Positions 31,686 to 43,906 of a stretch of DNA of 64,000 bases are shown here, one piece after another. The translations under genes were made by a program, and so were the position numbers. The first letter of the stretch is position 1; every line of letters begins with the position of its first letter. Origin of the DNA: Cylindrobasidium torrendii FP15055 ss-10 (Eukaryota; Basidiomycota; Agaricomycetes; Agaricales; Physalacriaceae); NCBI GenBank assembly GCA_000934385.1, contig KN880454.1, positions 62,001-126,000 on the forward strand. Reading direction: 5' to 3'. The notes under the pieces were generated by a model that saw nothing but the letters and a program-made list of their open reading frames with translations, was not told the origin of the DNA and ran no database searches.

Positions 31686-34515
31686 ATGGCCGCACCCTTT
31701 TCTCGTCTTCAGCTGGCTGCAGCACTTATCGGTGCGTGTGTTCAGATTGGCTTGGAATACTACTGATGTGTACGGGAAGAATATGACAACGATCCTGACA
31801 ACCCCAATGCGCCATACCGGTCGGCCCAAGAGAGCGCACTGTTCACTCATTTCCGCCGCAATCCTCGTCCACCGCCTCTGGCCACGCGAAAGAGCAGCAA
31901 TTATGTCGGCGTTGCACTCCCGAGCGAAGCAGGAAGCGTTGCTGGGCGGGACTCGATCATGGACGGGCGCCGGTCGCGCGGGTCGACGCTCGCACTCAGG
32001 AATCCATTCGGCGGAGCGGACGAGGAATACTTCGAGGAGGAATCCGAAGATCCACCAGAGATGGAGGTAGACCTGACTTCGTGGGGAGTCGACCATTTTA
32101 TCGCCAAGGATCCCAAAGGCAAAGGCAAAGCACGCAGCCAGACTGGGGAAGCTCCACTCTCCTCCGTTAGTGCCCATTTTCCAGTCCATGCAAGCGTCCC
32201 AGAAGGAGCACTTCCGCGCCGTCGACCTACGCGCTCGATGAGTGTTGGTGACTACGGCCATCTTGTCGCCGAAGCAAATGATGACCGTCGCAAGTCAGTC
32301 GCCAATCCACTCGACCCAGAACTCATGGCATCGGGACCATCAGCGTTCAAGCGCCATCGTGCCGCCTCTTTTACCTTGGACGCCTCTACTGGACCTCCTG
32401 CTGTTGAAAGTGTCCCATTCCCATCCCAGTCAATTCGAGCTCCGTCCCCTTACCTCGACTATGACAGCCGGCCACGGAGTACCAGCATCGACTCACGAAT
32501 GGCGCTTGGCGAAGGCCGTCCGAGGTCGACATCCATCGGCACCATGAACATGCTCGAAAATACCGATCCCATGTTCTCTCTTGAGCCTCCCAAGAATGCC
32601 TCGCGCTTCGATCCCAAGGCTGCAGCTCATGCCCGGACATTGTCACAAGCGTCCCTGGGATCGCGCATGCTACTTGAGAATGACGGCGCCTCTGTCATGT
32701 CCCGCGCGCGCACTCCAAGTCGTCCTCTCTCGACATTTGACCTTCTCCGCCCGAAGGTTCTTGTTATGCCAAGTCCACTTCAAGGCGCCAAACCGCCGCC
32801 AGCCCCAGAGCCAGTACGCGAAGGTTTCATCATGTCCACTGACGGCACGCCCATGCCTATCGGGTCTCGCGACCAACGTCGCCAAAGTCAAGTCCCCATC
32901 GCCTCGAACTCGTTCATCCCAAATCCAGTCAGCCAACTATCCAAGTCGCAGCTCATGTTCAGAAACACTCTTCCTGGCGGCGGCACCGCAAATGGTCAGC
33001 AGCCAGATATGGACCACGAACTACCGCGTGCCACCGAGGACGGCCAACAGGTTGCGTTCGACGATGGCACTACTGACGATGTCGTTTCGCCTTTCCCTTC
33101 AGACCAAGTACATACCCCCGGCCGTGCACCCGGGAAGCTCTTTGGTCGCAGTCTCATCGATGATCTTGAGGCGCGCAAGGCTAATATGAAAGCAAAACAA
33201 AGGTCTGCTGCCTTCTGTCCACACTCGGGAATAATTGTTAACGATGTGCAGAGTTTTCCGGGGAGACGACCGCCCCTCTATGATGGCTCGAGGGCATTCC
33301 GGCACACTCGTCAATCCTTCTGAACTCGGTCGACCTGGCTTGGGTCGCCAGTCTTCATATCTATCCTCGGCGCCCGGCGCGAACGAGCCATTGCTTAACT
33401 TTGACGACGATGAGAAAGTTCAGTCTAGACTGGCTGCCACTCGTGGGAAGGGCACACCAAATGCACGCTCGGTGTTTGGTGTAGACACACTCTGGGAACG
33501 TGAGATGGCCAAACTGAAAGAAATGGAGGCACAAGAAAAGGCTGAAGAGGAGGAAAGAGAGAGGAATACAGCGTTAGAACAGATTGCACAGGACCGCAAA
33601 AAGCGAGGCGTTTCGGAGATTGGGACCAGCCCGAATGCAAATTTGACTTCGGCAGAGGAAGATGTCGTACGCCCAATTTCAGCAGCGCCGCCGGTTCTTC
33701 CCATGCCAACTCCCAAGATACATGGCCCGCCGCCTGTCTTGGACGATGACGAAGACAGTGAGAGCGACGAGGAACCGGCTCCTAAACCGAAAGCTAGGAA
33801 GAAGGATGATGGCGCTGGCTGGCACTCAGATTCAACAGAAGGTGGACCTCGAAAAACCACTGGAGTTGGTCTACGGAATCCCAAGCAGGCCCTCGCTTCA
33901 AACAAGCCCTACCGCAAGGACGATGACAGCTCAGAGGACGATGTACCACTTGCAAAAGAGATTATGCGCGCACGAGCTCGGCAGACTGCCGCCCTCGACT
34001 CTGACTCCGAGGAGGAGAATCAACCCTTGTCTACGCTTATGCGCAAATCATCGCATCCTAGTGCTGCATTTCACGGTCAGCCCACTGCCTCGTCTTCCCT
34101 GGGGTTGCCCGATTTCAATTTTGACCGTCCATCTGCCGGTAATGCGGACGACGATGAGGACGACAAGCCACTCGGGCTCCGCGCGTCACACGTCGCGCCT
34201 TCATTTGTAGGGTCTGCAGAGGAGGACGACGACCGCCCGCTTGGGATGCATCCGGACCAGCTACGACGGTCGCAAATGGTCATGGCGCAACAACAGCACC
34301 AGCAGATGATGATGCAGGCGCAAATGACGGGCAGCATGTTCTTTAACCCAATGAGCTCAGGGTTCTTTAGTCCTCAACCTATGATGCCTGGTCCAATGCC
34401 TCAGATGCCCATGATGCCGCCAATCCAAGTGCCGTCGCCCCCACCTGTCCAAGACCCGGCCAAGTTCAACAGAGTAGACAATTGGCGGCACGAGGTGGCT
34501 ATCAAGGGCGAGTAG
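31686..34515 (+). CDS. Ser/Pro-rich unknown protein with Met-rich tail, 910 residues
   Basis: Three exons (31686-31731, 31780-33202, 33252-34515) join in phase to 910 residues. Exon 1 encodes only 15 residues (MAAPFSRLQLAAALI). It is joined to EYDNDPDNPNAPYRSAQESA, which looks like a conserved N-terminal motif. The body is Ser/Arg/Pro-rich and contains several RPRSTSI/RRKS-type basic phosphorylation-like sites. A Glu/Lys coiled segment (LWEREMAKLKEMEAQEKAEE) sits near residue 560, and an acidic DDDEDSESDEE patch follows. The end is Met/Pro/Gln-rich (MMMQAQMTGSMFF and PMPQMPMMPPI) and closes with FNRVDNWRHEVAIKGE, which looks conserved. The family is not recognised; the repeated basophilic Ser sites suggest a kinase-regulated scaffold, which is inference only. 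Confidence 0.78.
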
Positions 34516-34806
34516 AGGTAGAAGTCGTCTCGTTGATAATACCTATCGATATAAACCCGGGAGGGATCTGGACCTTGGATGAGTAATTTACACTGGATGG
34601 ATTCCATAATCGTTAGCATTTTTTCGGCGTGTCTTTGTCCGTAGTATTCGCGTAGTATTGCAGGACTAAAGCTTGTCCGAATTCATTTCCTTGGTGGCAC
34701 TTGGTCATTTAGCTTAAAGGACTTCGTGTGGAAGTAACCCCCCCAAGTCATAATTTGTCGCCATCTCTGTCACGTGTGGACGCATCCTCCTTGACGATTT
34801 ACCTCG

Positions 34807-36092
34807 ATGGCGAACACAGAATCTACGACCAGCGAACCATATGTTGTGTTTGGCTATGGATCCTTGATCTTCAAGGTCTCAATTTTTGTTTCCTAACAAT
34901 TAAAGCAACAAACTCAACTTGTATCCCATACTCCAGCCGCCTCCGCATACAATCAAAGAAAGTAGGCAGCATAACACCGTCGAAAGCATTTGACTAACTC
35001 AAAATGTAGCACCTGGGTTTCTCAAAGGTTATGTTCGGCGCTTCGCACAAAAATCTCACGATCATCGTGGGACACCCGAGGTGCCCTTACTTCACTGTGT
35101 ACGACTGAGAGATTCTGAGCACGGGCACTTTCAGAATCCTGGACGCGTTGTGACACTCATTCACGCTGAGGACTGGAGCTCGTTCTCTGAATCCGTTCGT
35201 CGCTCCTTCATCGAAATTACGGCGCAGAACTGATTTTGGCGACTGAAGGATCCATTTCCAGAAGAAGACATTGTCTGGGGTAAGCACTTATATCTTGACT
35301 GTCTATAACTCTGTGGTGATTCTCGATGTGCCACAGGCATTGCTTATACCATAGATCCGGTCTACGAGGCAGAAGTCCGCGAATACTTAGGTGTTTAATT
35401 TTCGCATCTGCCGACGCTGCCACCAATGACCTGCCAATGACTAACCAATAGGTTCACCCTAGATTTCCGAGAAAAGGTAATTCCAGGTCTTTGTGTTATG
35501 CTTGGAGCAATTCAGACTGCCTACGTTTGTAGGATGGTTACACGCTCAGCAGAATTGATATTTGGGGCGTCGACCATCAGACGGGCGAGGAGAGAATCAT
35601 CATCCCTCAAGTGGGTATCCGTAGCACTCAAAGTCCCATCGATATGCTAACTTCGCCGTTGTAGTGCTATGTTCGTTGTACACATGAAACCCACGCTTTC
35701 GTACTGATGAACGATACAGTGCTATGTCGGCAGGAGTGACAATCCATCTTTCAGTACGTCGATATGCATATGTTTGTTAGTCAGACTATTGAAATAACTA
35801 CATAGTTGGATCGGAACCCCTCACACAGCTTGCCCGTCACATATGGCAGTCAGTCGGCCCCTCAGGGCCTAACAAGGTGAGCTGATTTGTTGTTGATACA
35901 CCAACGACCGGACTCGAACTCTTTTGCGCAAGGACTACCTTTACGGCCTCGCAAGCGCGGTACTCCATTTGGCCCCAGAGTCCAAAGACTCATACTTGCA
36001 TGCACTGACCGTAAGTTGATACAGTCATATTTCTAGCATGCGAGTTGACAAGCGCATGATAGGAAAGCGTGCGAGCCCTTGACAAAGAGTGA
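34807..36092 (+). CDS. GCG1: Glutathione-specific gamma-glutamylcyclotransferase (ChaC/Gcg1)
   Basis: This enzyme cleaves glutathione to 5-oxoproline and Cys-Gly in the cytosol. About ten small exons give roughly 240 residues. The N-terminus carries the ChaC signature VVFGYGSLIFK. It is followed by GFLKGYVRRFAQKSHDHRGTPE, RVVTLI, WGIAYTID, VREYL, IDIWGV and the stretch encoding CYVYVGRSDNPSF. The catalytic Glu lies in the GTPE-type segment or nearby, as in the family. The last intron is inferred from 36011 to 36062. It restores a C-terminal ESVRALDKE typical of the family, with the stop at 36090-36092; without it the frame stops at 36019. The gene ends only about 35 bp from the convergent Spb4 gene. 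Confidence 0.9.
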
Positions 36093-36127
36093 GAGGCATA
36101 GAATAAGATAGAAAGCATAGACGATGG

Positions 36128-38373
36128 CTATAGGTCACCAAACTCCATATCGAAGTCTTTTTGACTGATACCACCCTTTTTGAGTTTTTTCGCCATCCTT
36201 TCCTCACGCGCCAAGTCATTCCAGTCATTGTCAGCTTCTCCTCCATCGTTGGCTTCAGCATCGTCGACATCCACCTCTTCATGCTGGCGCTTTTTGCTCT
36301 CCTCTTTCTCCCATGCCTTCTTAGCCACCTTCTTGGACTTGCGCACATCCTTTTCTTGTTGTTTGACGACTTTGTTGCTCCAAGCTGTATTTGTTTTCTT
36401 TCGTTGTTGCCTCTGCTCATACGCTATGCGCTCCTGCTTGCGTTTCTCGGAAGCATTCTCTCGCTCCAGTTGACGCTTCGCCTCTTGCGCGGGGTTCGCA
36501 TACGCGAACGAGTCCCACTGTACTATGTTCAATGAAAAATCCCAAGACGTGTTGAGAGTGCGTACGTCAACAACCTCGTCTGACCATCCTTCGCGGTCTG
36601 CGTCTTTAAGCTCAGGCATTTTTGGGAGCCGCAATAGTCCATATGCCTTAGCAGCGCCAACGAGATCGAAGTCCTTGAGTCTGAAGATATAGGACGCTTC
36701 GTGTTTAGTGTATGCCCGCACGAATGACACGAAAGCTTTCGCAGCCTGAGGACTGTGAGTCGAATCTATGGCGGATTTTGTGGGGGCCATACCTCATCAT
36801 GCAAAGCGCGGTCTGTCAACAGACGATATCTAATTCTTTGCTGTGTTTCCGCGACCTCGATATCCTCTCCTCTTTCGTCTGACTCGTCGCGTATCTCATT
36901 CAAGTCTGCGTCGAACGCGTTCCGTTTCTTCAGTGGGATTTTGCGGATGGAAAGCAAGTCAACGTAGGCGATCTCGCGTCCAACAAGGATAACCCAGGCG
37001 CGACCGGCACGCCCCGCACGAGCTGTACGGCCGCATCGATGCGAAAAGGCTTTGGGGTCGGTCGGTGGGTCAAACTGTACGACGACATGGACATGAGGGA
37101 GGTCAAGCCCGCGAGCCGCAATGTCGGTGGCGAGTAAAATTGCTGGTGAAGAAGGCGTGCTTATCGAAGACGAAAAGGCCGCGAGAGTTTTTGTCCGTGC
37201 CGCAGGAGACAAATGCCCATGAAGAGAATGTAGAGTGTATGAGGAGGGAAGGATATCTTTGAGGACACCATAGAAGTAGTCCACACATGCACCTGTCGCA
37301 AAATATACGATAAATTGCGACGAATCATTTGTGGAGACTTCGTGCTTCACAATGCGAGTAAGCTGAAGAAGTTTCTCTGATGCTTTACAGGTCAGATAGA
37401 AATTGGAGAGGCTAAGATGATCAATATATACACATTTCCGTCAAACAGAAACACTCACTTTGCAGGTGTCCTACGCTCTTCCACCAGTTGGGTCTTGCCT
37501 CCAATCACCTTCTTGGTTTGGACTTTTACAACTATCCTTGCCGGGTTGCGCAATCCTACACGGACGAGTTCTGACAGAGCATCGGCATCTGTCATTGTTG
37601 CACTAAATAGTCCCGTTCGCCGTTGTTTGGGGAGGTGAGTGAGAATTTTGGTCAATGTGTCCTGGAATCCGAGATCGAGAAGCCTACAGGGAAATCAGGG
37701 ATAGGAAGACAACGTAAGGTTGGAGGAGATGCTGACCGGTCTGCTTCATCTAATACCAAAACCTCGAGTTCCTTCACACTGACAACGGTCCTTCCTTTTC
37801 CAAGCAGAAACTCTTCAATGCGTCCCGGGGTTCCAATGACAATGTCTGCACCAGTTTCTTGGAAACGAACGATATCATGTGTGGGTGATGAATCCGACGA
37901 CGAGATGAGAAGTAAAGGTGCTGGGATTTTGTCGCTGCCCTCGGGTTGGGACTGCAGAAATGTCTCAAAGACGGAATGTATTTGCGTTGCAAGCTCTCTG
38001 AGATTATCAGGTTTCAACGTTCTATAGTCAAGGAAATAAACGCACCGAGTTGGACTGATGATGAGCGCGCCGATCTCATTTCTGCGAAGAGGATGCTCTC
38101 TGCGCAAGAGTTGCTCAAGAACAGGCACTGTGAATGCCAGGGTCTTTCCTGATCCCGTCACAGCCTCCACAACGACATCCTTGCGCTTCATGAACAAAGG
38201 GATACTGGATGCTTGCACGGGTGTCATTTGTTGGTGACCGAGGGATTGGATAACGTCGAGACTTGGGAATAGTCAACTTCTGTATCTAACCAGCGTAGAA
38301 AGCATAAGTACACCCATGCTGTTAGCGGCGTTGGAAGTGTGTGCCAGGAGCCAGCGAACGCAGTGGTGGACAT
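36128..38373 (-). CDS. SPB4: DEAD-box RNA helicase Spb4 (DDX55)
   Basis: Spb4 is a nucleolar ATP-dependent RNA helicase required for assembly of the 60S ribosomal subunit. Seven or so exons on the minus strand give roughly 640 residues. Motifs in order: [11 protein letters not shown] (Q motif), [11 protein letters not shown] (I), ISPTR (Ia), TPGR (Ib), VLDEADR (II), FSATM (III), [12 protein letters not shown] (V) and [13 protein letters not shown] (VI). The C-terminal part has the DUF4217-type helicase extension ([20 protein letters not shown]) and a Lys/Glu-rich tail with MAKKLKKGG. The tail, the Arg-rich end and the [10 protein letters not shown] block identify Spb4 rather than other DEAD-box helicases. 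The start is Met 38373 ([10 protein letters not shown]). It is transcribed divergently from ELG1. Confidence 0.93.
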
Positions 38374-38808
38374 GGTGGCGAAAAAGTAAAGAGCGTCGGG
38401 CCGTGCTTCCGGAGCGATCAACGATATCACTTGTTCGAAGCTCAATGATACCAGCCAACATATACTTTCGAACACTGGATCCAGGGTTACAAGCCTGGTG
38501 GACATCGGATGCTACCTCTTTGAAATGGGTACATTTGGATTAGTCTCAAGGGAAATACATAAGTATGAATGAGGCTTTGTACTTACGAAGGATCGCCCAC
38601 AATTGTTATTGAAGATACATCCACGCCATACAGCTCATAGATACTCCCCAACTGTATAGTTTCCTTAAGGCGCTACTCCAAAGCTGAGAATAAAGATAGT
38701 TACGGACTTCAAGTGTGGCGGAGACCTCATACCCGGGTCTCGATCGTGATAGTAATGGGTCATGTGCGACGCGTCTCTCTTCCGACCACCAGTACACGCG
38801 CCGCGTCG
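38374..38808. promoter_or_regulatory. Divergent promoter region of SPB4 and ELG1
   Basis: The two start codons are 435 bp apart on opposite strands. No third gene is supported. Several open frames are shadows with atypical composition. If ELG1 starts at an in-frame Met further upstream (38755) the region is slightly shorter. Confidence 0.5.
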
Positions 38809-41512
38809 ATGGGAGTGAGGAAGAAAGGCGGGGCCACAAAGCCGCTGTCAAGGGCAGGATCCAAAGTGCGCGATAAAACAATGCTGAATCCCTTTTGCTG
38901 ATCTACTCAGAACACGCTCCTGGCCCATTTCTCGAAAAAGTCTGTTCCGTCTGATGAACGGTCTACCGCAGATGTATTCACGGACGATTATGACGTCGGG
39001 AGGGGAGCTCCCGACGAACCCTTTACATCCAGTCCACCCAACGAGACATCGCAGCCAGGTACATTGTACTCCATTCTCATAATACCAGCTCTCAAGTCAG
39101 ATAGATACAGGCTCAGTCATGGAACACCCACCTACATCAGATGCCTCTTCCCCCATTGAATTTGTCGACAGTGATACGGAGTCTCACTCTTCACAAATCG
39201 CCCCAGCGCCCAATCACGACTCTGTCCCAGTCTCTGGTACAACACGGAACGATCCCATAATCATTGAATCGTCTCCCGTTAGAATCCGCCCAACTCCTCA
39301 GGGAAGAGCTTCTAAGGCTATTCATCCTTTCTTTGACGCACGCCCGCGGGGTGTTTCAGAGACACCGACATCTCCCACAAAGTTCAGTTCCGCATCTGGG
39401 CTCAAATTACCCATCCCATGGCCGACTCGAGAGACCCAACATGTCCGCGCACACCAATCCACTAGATTGCAACATAACCCTGCAGTCTTTGCATCCATAT
39501 CTGTGACCGAAGCCCCTGCCGCGCTAGAAGCAACCATTGCACATCCAAGCTTTGACCGAGCGATCTACCTATCCAGTATGCCCCCGGACCACGCCAAGCA
39601 TCCGGCCATAGTTCGATTAAACAATCATACATCCAAATCAGACGCGTCTCAGACACAACTCTGGACCGAGCGGTGGCACCCCAGTGGTGCAGACGAGGTG
39701 TTGGGAAACGAGGACAGTGCGCGCTACTTGCGCGACTGGCTTCGGACACTTCAGCTCGAGTTCGAGCGTCCGGTTGAGCCTCCGCATCCCCTTCAGCTCA
39801 AAGGGAAGGGCAAGGCGCCGGAGAAGCCCAAAAAGAAACGCCCTCGTGTAAACAGAGTGATCTCGAAACGAAAGAGGAAGAGGCAGCGCGTAGACTCTGA
39901 CTCCGACGAAGGCTCATGGATCGTTGACGACTACGAAGAGGTTGACTATGTTGATCCTGTAGCCTACGATGACGATGAACTCGCAGACTTGGTCAAGCCC
40001 CGACGTAGTCAACAAGACTCCGCTTCTTCCGTGGCAGGTTCTCTTGCACAGTCTCAATCGAACACATTCACAGAGCTTGCGAATACTATCGTGCTTACTG
40101 GCCCATCGGGAAGTGGGAAGACAGCGGCCGTGTACGCCTGTGCAGAGGAATTGGGCTTCGAGGTATTCGAGGTCTATCCAGGAGTTGGCAAGCGTAGTTC
40201 GACAGCGCTGGAAGACCTCGTTGGGGAAGTCGGTAAGAATCATCTTGTGTCGGCGGCGCCCACAAAGCCCGCCGACAGTTCTGCGAAAGCTCAATTTGCT
40301 GCTCTGCTGAATGGGTCGAAGAAGGAGAGCTATATAGAAGGAAAGACCGACCTGTTACGGGAGCGCACGCCTACAGCCGTCAAACAATCATTGATTCTTC
40401 TGGAGGAGGTAGACATTCTATTCGCTGAAGATACCAATTTCTGGGTTTCCGTAAAGAATATAATCAAAGAATGCAGGCGACCTGTCGTCTGTACGTGCAA
40501 TGGTATGTCGGTCGCGTGGGCTTGTTGTTTAGTGACTGAAACGAGCCACAGATATCACCCTCGTTCCTCTGTACGAGCTTCCGATACAGAATGTGCTTTC
40601 GTTCCAGCCATGCGAGCCGACTCTAGCAGTGTCATATCTGCAGGCGTTGTGCACTACCCAAGAGCTGGGAATTCCTCGCACTTCGCTTTCTCGACTATAT
40701 AGCGACATATCCCCGGGCTCCGAAGGTCCCTGCGACGACTTGCGCTTTGCAATCAACTCATTGCAATTTGCATGTGCAGGCAAGACGCGGGGTTCCGCCG
40801 ACCTGGGGATTATGTGCAATTCTGAGGGCCATGCGGGGAACGGGGATGACACAGATAGCGAAGGTGTTGAGAAAGTACAGCGCGCAGATGATCCGACCGA
40901 GTTACCACTGCGCCAGCATCTTGCCCTTGCCAATGGGTTATCGTATATGGACAGTCACCTGGCCCGAGTGGCAGCCGATTCTTTTGAGGTATGTGTGCAA
41001 GTTCTTTTGTAGACTTCACGCGGCTCATTTTCCGCCCCCAGCTGTTTGCCCTTACCGAGCCACGAGATGTGCGCGATGATGAGCTGGGATACAGTATCTT
41101 GGGAGGTGAGGATATGCGATTGCGCCTGGATGGAGTAGGGTTCGGAGGCTCTCTGATACGTGATCTGTCAACGCATTCGCGTGGCGTCCATGCTCTTGCC
41201 TCGCGATCGCGCTTCACGCTACCACGCGCGCAGCCACGCGAGTCGGAGGGCCACTGGGCGGAATTGGACAGCCTGGGCCGCCAAACGGACGTTTTGCTGC
41301 GCCGAACTATGTTTCGGGCAGAGGTGCTGCCATGGATGAGGATGATTGTGGCTGCTGATGATTTAGAGGAGCGGCGGCTGGTAGAGAGTGCTGCGGCTTC
41401 TGTTGGAAAGAGGAGGACGAGAAACAGTGCGATGACGAGCTTTGTGAGGACGATACCCCTCACGGAGGCCCAGCGGAGTGCACTGGACGAAACGGGGTTA
41501 GCTATATTCTGA
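38809..41512 (+). CDS. ELG1: Elg1/ATAD5-like PCNA unloader
   Basis: Elg1 forms an RFC-like complex that unloads PCNA from DNA after replication. Six or so exons give about 840 residues. The first exon is short and encodes a basic stretch (GVRKKGGATKPLSRAGSK). Splicing brings it next to NTLLAHFSKKS, a degenerate PIP-box-like motif. Then come a long acidic, disordered N-terminal region and the AAA+ core with the WHPSGADEVLGNEDSARYL block and Walker A (GPSGSGKTAAV). The Elg1-type Walker B (LLEEVDILF, Glu in place of the first Asp) and CRRPVVCTCNDITLVPL follow. The C-terminus is helical. The EEVD form and the long acidic N-terminus separate it from Rfc1 and Ctf18. The start may lie upstream at 38755. 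Confidence 0.88.
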
Positions 41513-41963
41513 GTGAACCACGTTGAGGATGGAAATTGGAACAGGGTCGCGTGGTGTCACGCAGACTGGACTTCATATATAATATATCACGATCCGCGCA
41601 CCATTCTCCGTCTTCCAGTGCGTTGGGAGAATATCATAGCTTGAATGGGTTACGTGGATTCAATACGAGGCTGTTCATGCATAAAATACGTGCGCTTCGA
41701 ATGTTCAGGTCCTTGTTTATAGAACAGAACTTGGGCCCTTAGCACAATTAAGCCTTTTTCGGCGAGTACACACCAGCATCACGTGGCAACGTGGGGAACC
41801 CGGGAAGGGCTGCTATTAGATCAGTTAGCACTTGAGATACTCCTTCGTTGGTTACCGTACTTTTTGCGTCCTTTGATAGCAGCAACAAACTTGGACAACG
41901 GGTGCCAATTCCAGCGCCGTTCGCCGGCCCTTTCTACCCTTCTTTCAATCTCTCACAACGCCA
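41513..41963. other. Intergenic between ELG1 and bHLH gene
   Basis: The stretch holds the 3' region of ELG1 and the promoter of the bHLH gene. No gene or repeat was found. Confidence 0.5.
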
Positions 41964-43589
41964 ATGGACTCCTCCCGCCTGCCGCCTCTCGAGTGGTTGC
42001 AAACACGTAGAGGATCAGTTGGAACGGACCCATTTCTGCACGCTTCCCAGCAGCGCGCACGAGCGCAGTCGCCGCCTCGCTTGAACCGACATCACGACAT
42101 CCATACCATCTCGTCCTCCAAAGGGCTGGCACCCAAAGCTTCCTATACGTTTGGAGAGGCGACGGCGAGATCTGGAGACAATGGGAATTCGGGAGCACAG
42201 CTGCGAAAACTGTTACGGTCACCTACAGGCGAGAGACCAGCAGCCGTGGTGGGATTCAAGCAGGAGGAGGATGACTACGACGACTTGGGTGCGTGCTCTA
42301 CATAGATCCTAACAGAGACCGTCTGGCTGATCGCTTTCACCGCGTCTAGGCAGGAGAAGCGATACAGACCGAAGAGTGGTACTACCCAGCATGGACACAT
42401 TTGACTACACGATGCGGCGACATTCCATTGCGGTTGGATTAGAGCCATCTACTGGTCTGTTAGGCAAACGCAAAGTATCAGGAAACAGGGTGGACGAGGG
42501 CATTGACCCCAGGATAGAAGACGAATTCCGTGGACTCCCTGGCCCTCCACCTCCCAAACGACGGGGCTCGATGGTGACAGAGACATCCCGGATTGCCGAC
42601 CTCAGTTTGGACGACCGAAGGCACTCGATAGCGAGCCCAAGCGGAGTGTGGCGAAAAGATGCGGGATATCGGCCGTTCGGACCGGGCGATGGGGCTTCGC
42701 AGCGCCTTCCGAAATTGGCAGGCATTGCCGCGTGGCCTCCTCCCTCATCGCGCGAAATGGACCAACCTCACGCAACGCAGGCGCTTGGCTTTACTGGCCC
42801 CATGTCGTTCACCGTCGGGCCAGGCGGTGCGCCCGACATGGGCCTGCATGGTCCCGATCCGACCCAAGCCGGGCCCAGTCGTTCCATTCGCTCAAAGTCG
42901 TCGCGACCGCCATCGCGTCAAACAAACAGTCCCGACGAAATGGGTGATCCAAACTTCGACCCGTCAACGCTTACGTCGGCTAAAGGTGGACTCAAAGACC
43001 TCAACGGGACCCCGTACTCCCGCTCGCCGGAACTCCGGGTATCACACAAGCTGGCCGAGAGAAAGAGGCGAAAAGAGATGAAAGATCTCTTCGACGAACT
43101 GAGAGACCAGCTGCCCGCGGACCGTGGAATGAAAGCGAGCAAATGGGAAATTTTGAGCAAAGGTGTGCCGCCTTCGCGCTCTCCCCGCTGCGCTCTGACA
43201 CCTCGTCCCAGCCATCGATTTTATCGCATCATTGAAGCAAGCTAACTCGGATATGGGTCGCGAACTTGAAATGTTACGCCATGAAGTAGACATTGCTCGC
43301 CAGGCCGGCGGTCTTCCCCCATTCGGCGCCCCAGGCGGACCGAACGTGTTCTCCCAGCCGCCCCCCGGTGGTGGTGCGTTGGTTGCATTCACAAATGCGC
43401 TTATCGCTAACGTCACCATCAGTCCCGCCTCCAGGATATCTTCCACCACCACCACCAGCGAGCATGCAACAGCCGCCGCCGCCCGATCTGTCGCGCCCGT
43501 CATCCGCACAGGAGCATGGCCACTTCCCGCCGCCCCAGATACCACCTCAAAATGGCAGTACAGCGCGCTCAGAAGGGACGCCGACGTAG
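41964..43589 (+). CDS. bHLH transcription factor
   Basis: This is a nuclear DNA-binding protein of the basic helix-loop-helix type. Four exons give about 490 residues. The N-terminal part is Arg/Ser/Pro-rich and disordered. The bHLH lies near residues 340-400. The basic region HKLAERKRR carries the H-x3-E-x3-R pattern that binds CANNTG E-boxes, and class-B (CACGTG) preference is expected. Helix 1 is [15 protein letters not shown], the loop is [11 protein letters not shown] and helix 2 is split by an intron (ILSK, then [10 protein letters not shown]). A leucine-rich helix ([13 protein letters not shown]) follows and may dimerise. The tail is Pro-rich and low in complexity ([15 protein letters not shown]). 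The target genes are unknown. Similar factors in basidiomycetes regulate metabolism or development. Confidence 0.85.
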
Positions 43590-43906
43590 GACTAGAAGCG
43601 GGCCGCCCCAAGGGCTACATATGTTTTCTGTCGCTTTCCTGTCTTCTGTATTCGTTACGTAGGGTGCCTTGGGACTTTACCTTTGTTTTGTGTCGTTGTC
43701 GAGCGGTACCCTTTTGTGAGAGCCGTCATAATGTAAAGCATTTTTCCATCTGTTGTAGGCCGGTTTTTGTTTGTTTTAAGCTAAGGGCCCGGACCGGCGT
43801 GAGCACATGGCGGCCAAGTCAGAGCGTGGCATTAATAGTCTTTCTTTGTCTCCTACCACCATCATCCCTCCTCCCTTCTTGCCGCCAATTTCTGGACTGC
43901 TGTACG
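43590..43906. other. Intergenic between bHLH and TFIIF genes
   Basis: The stretch holds the 3' end of the bHLH gene and the promoter of the TFIIF gene. A pyrimidine-rich tract (about 43840-43895) lies just upstream of the TFIIF start. Nothing else is seen. Confidence 0.5.

Noticed and set aside
31671..32261. 196-residue antisense open frame opposite the unknown 910-residue gene
   Set aside because: No motif or start context; the plus-strand exon joins keep an open frame over 2.7 kb and are better supported.
35895..35935. tRNA-like sequence (GGACTCGAACTC) in a Gcg1 intron
   Set aside because: It resembles the complement of a tRNA T-arm, but no cloverleaf, acceptor stem or anticodon arm can be drawn around it. 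It lies in a 50-60-nt intron.
40810..41463. 217-residue antisense open frame opposite ELG1
   Set aside because: It is a shadow of the ELG1 C-terminal coding region with biased Arg/Ser composition.
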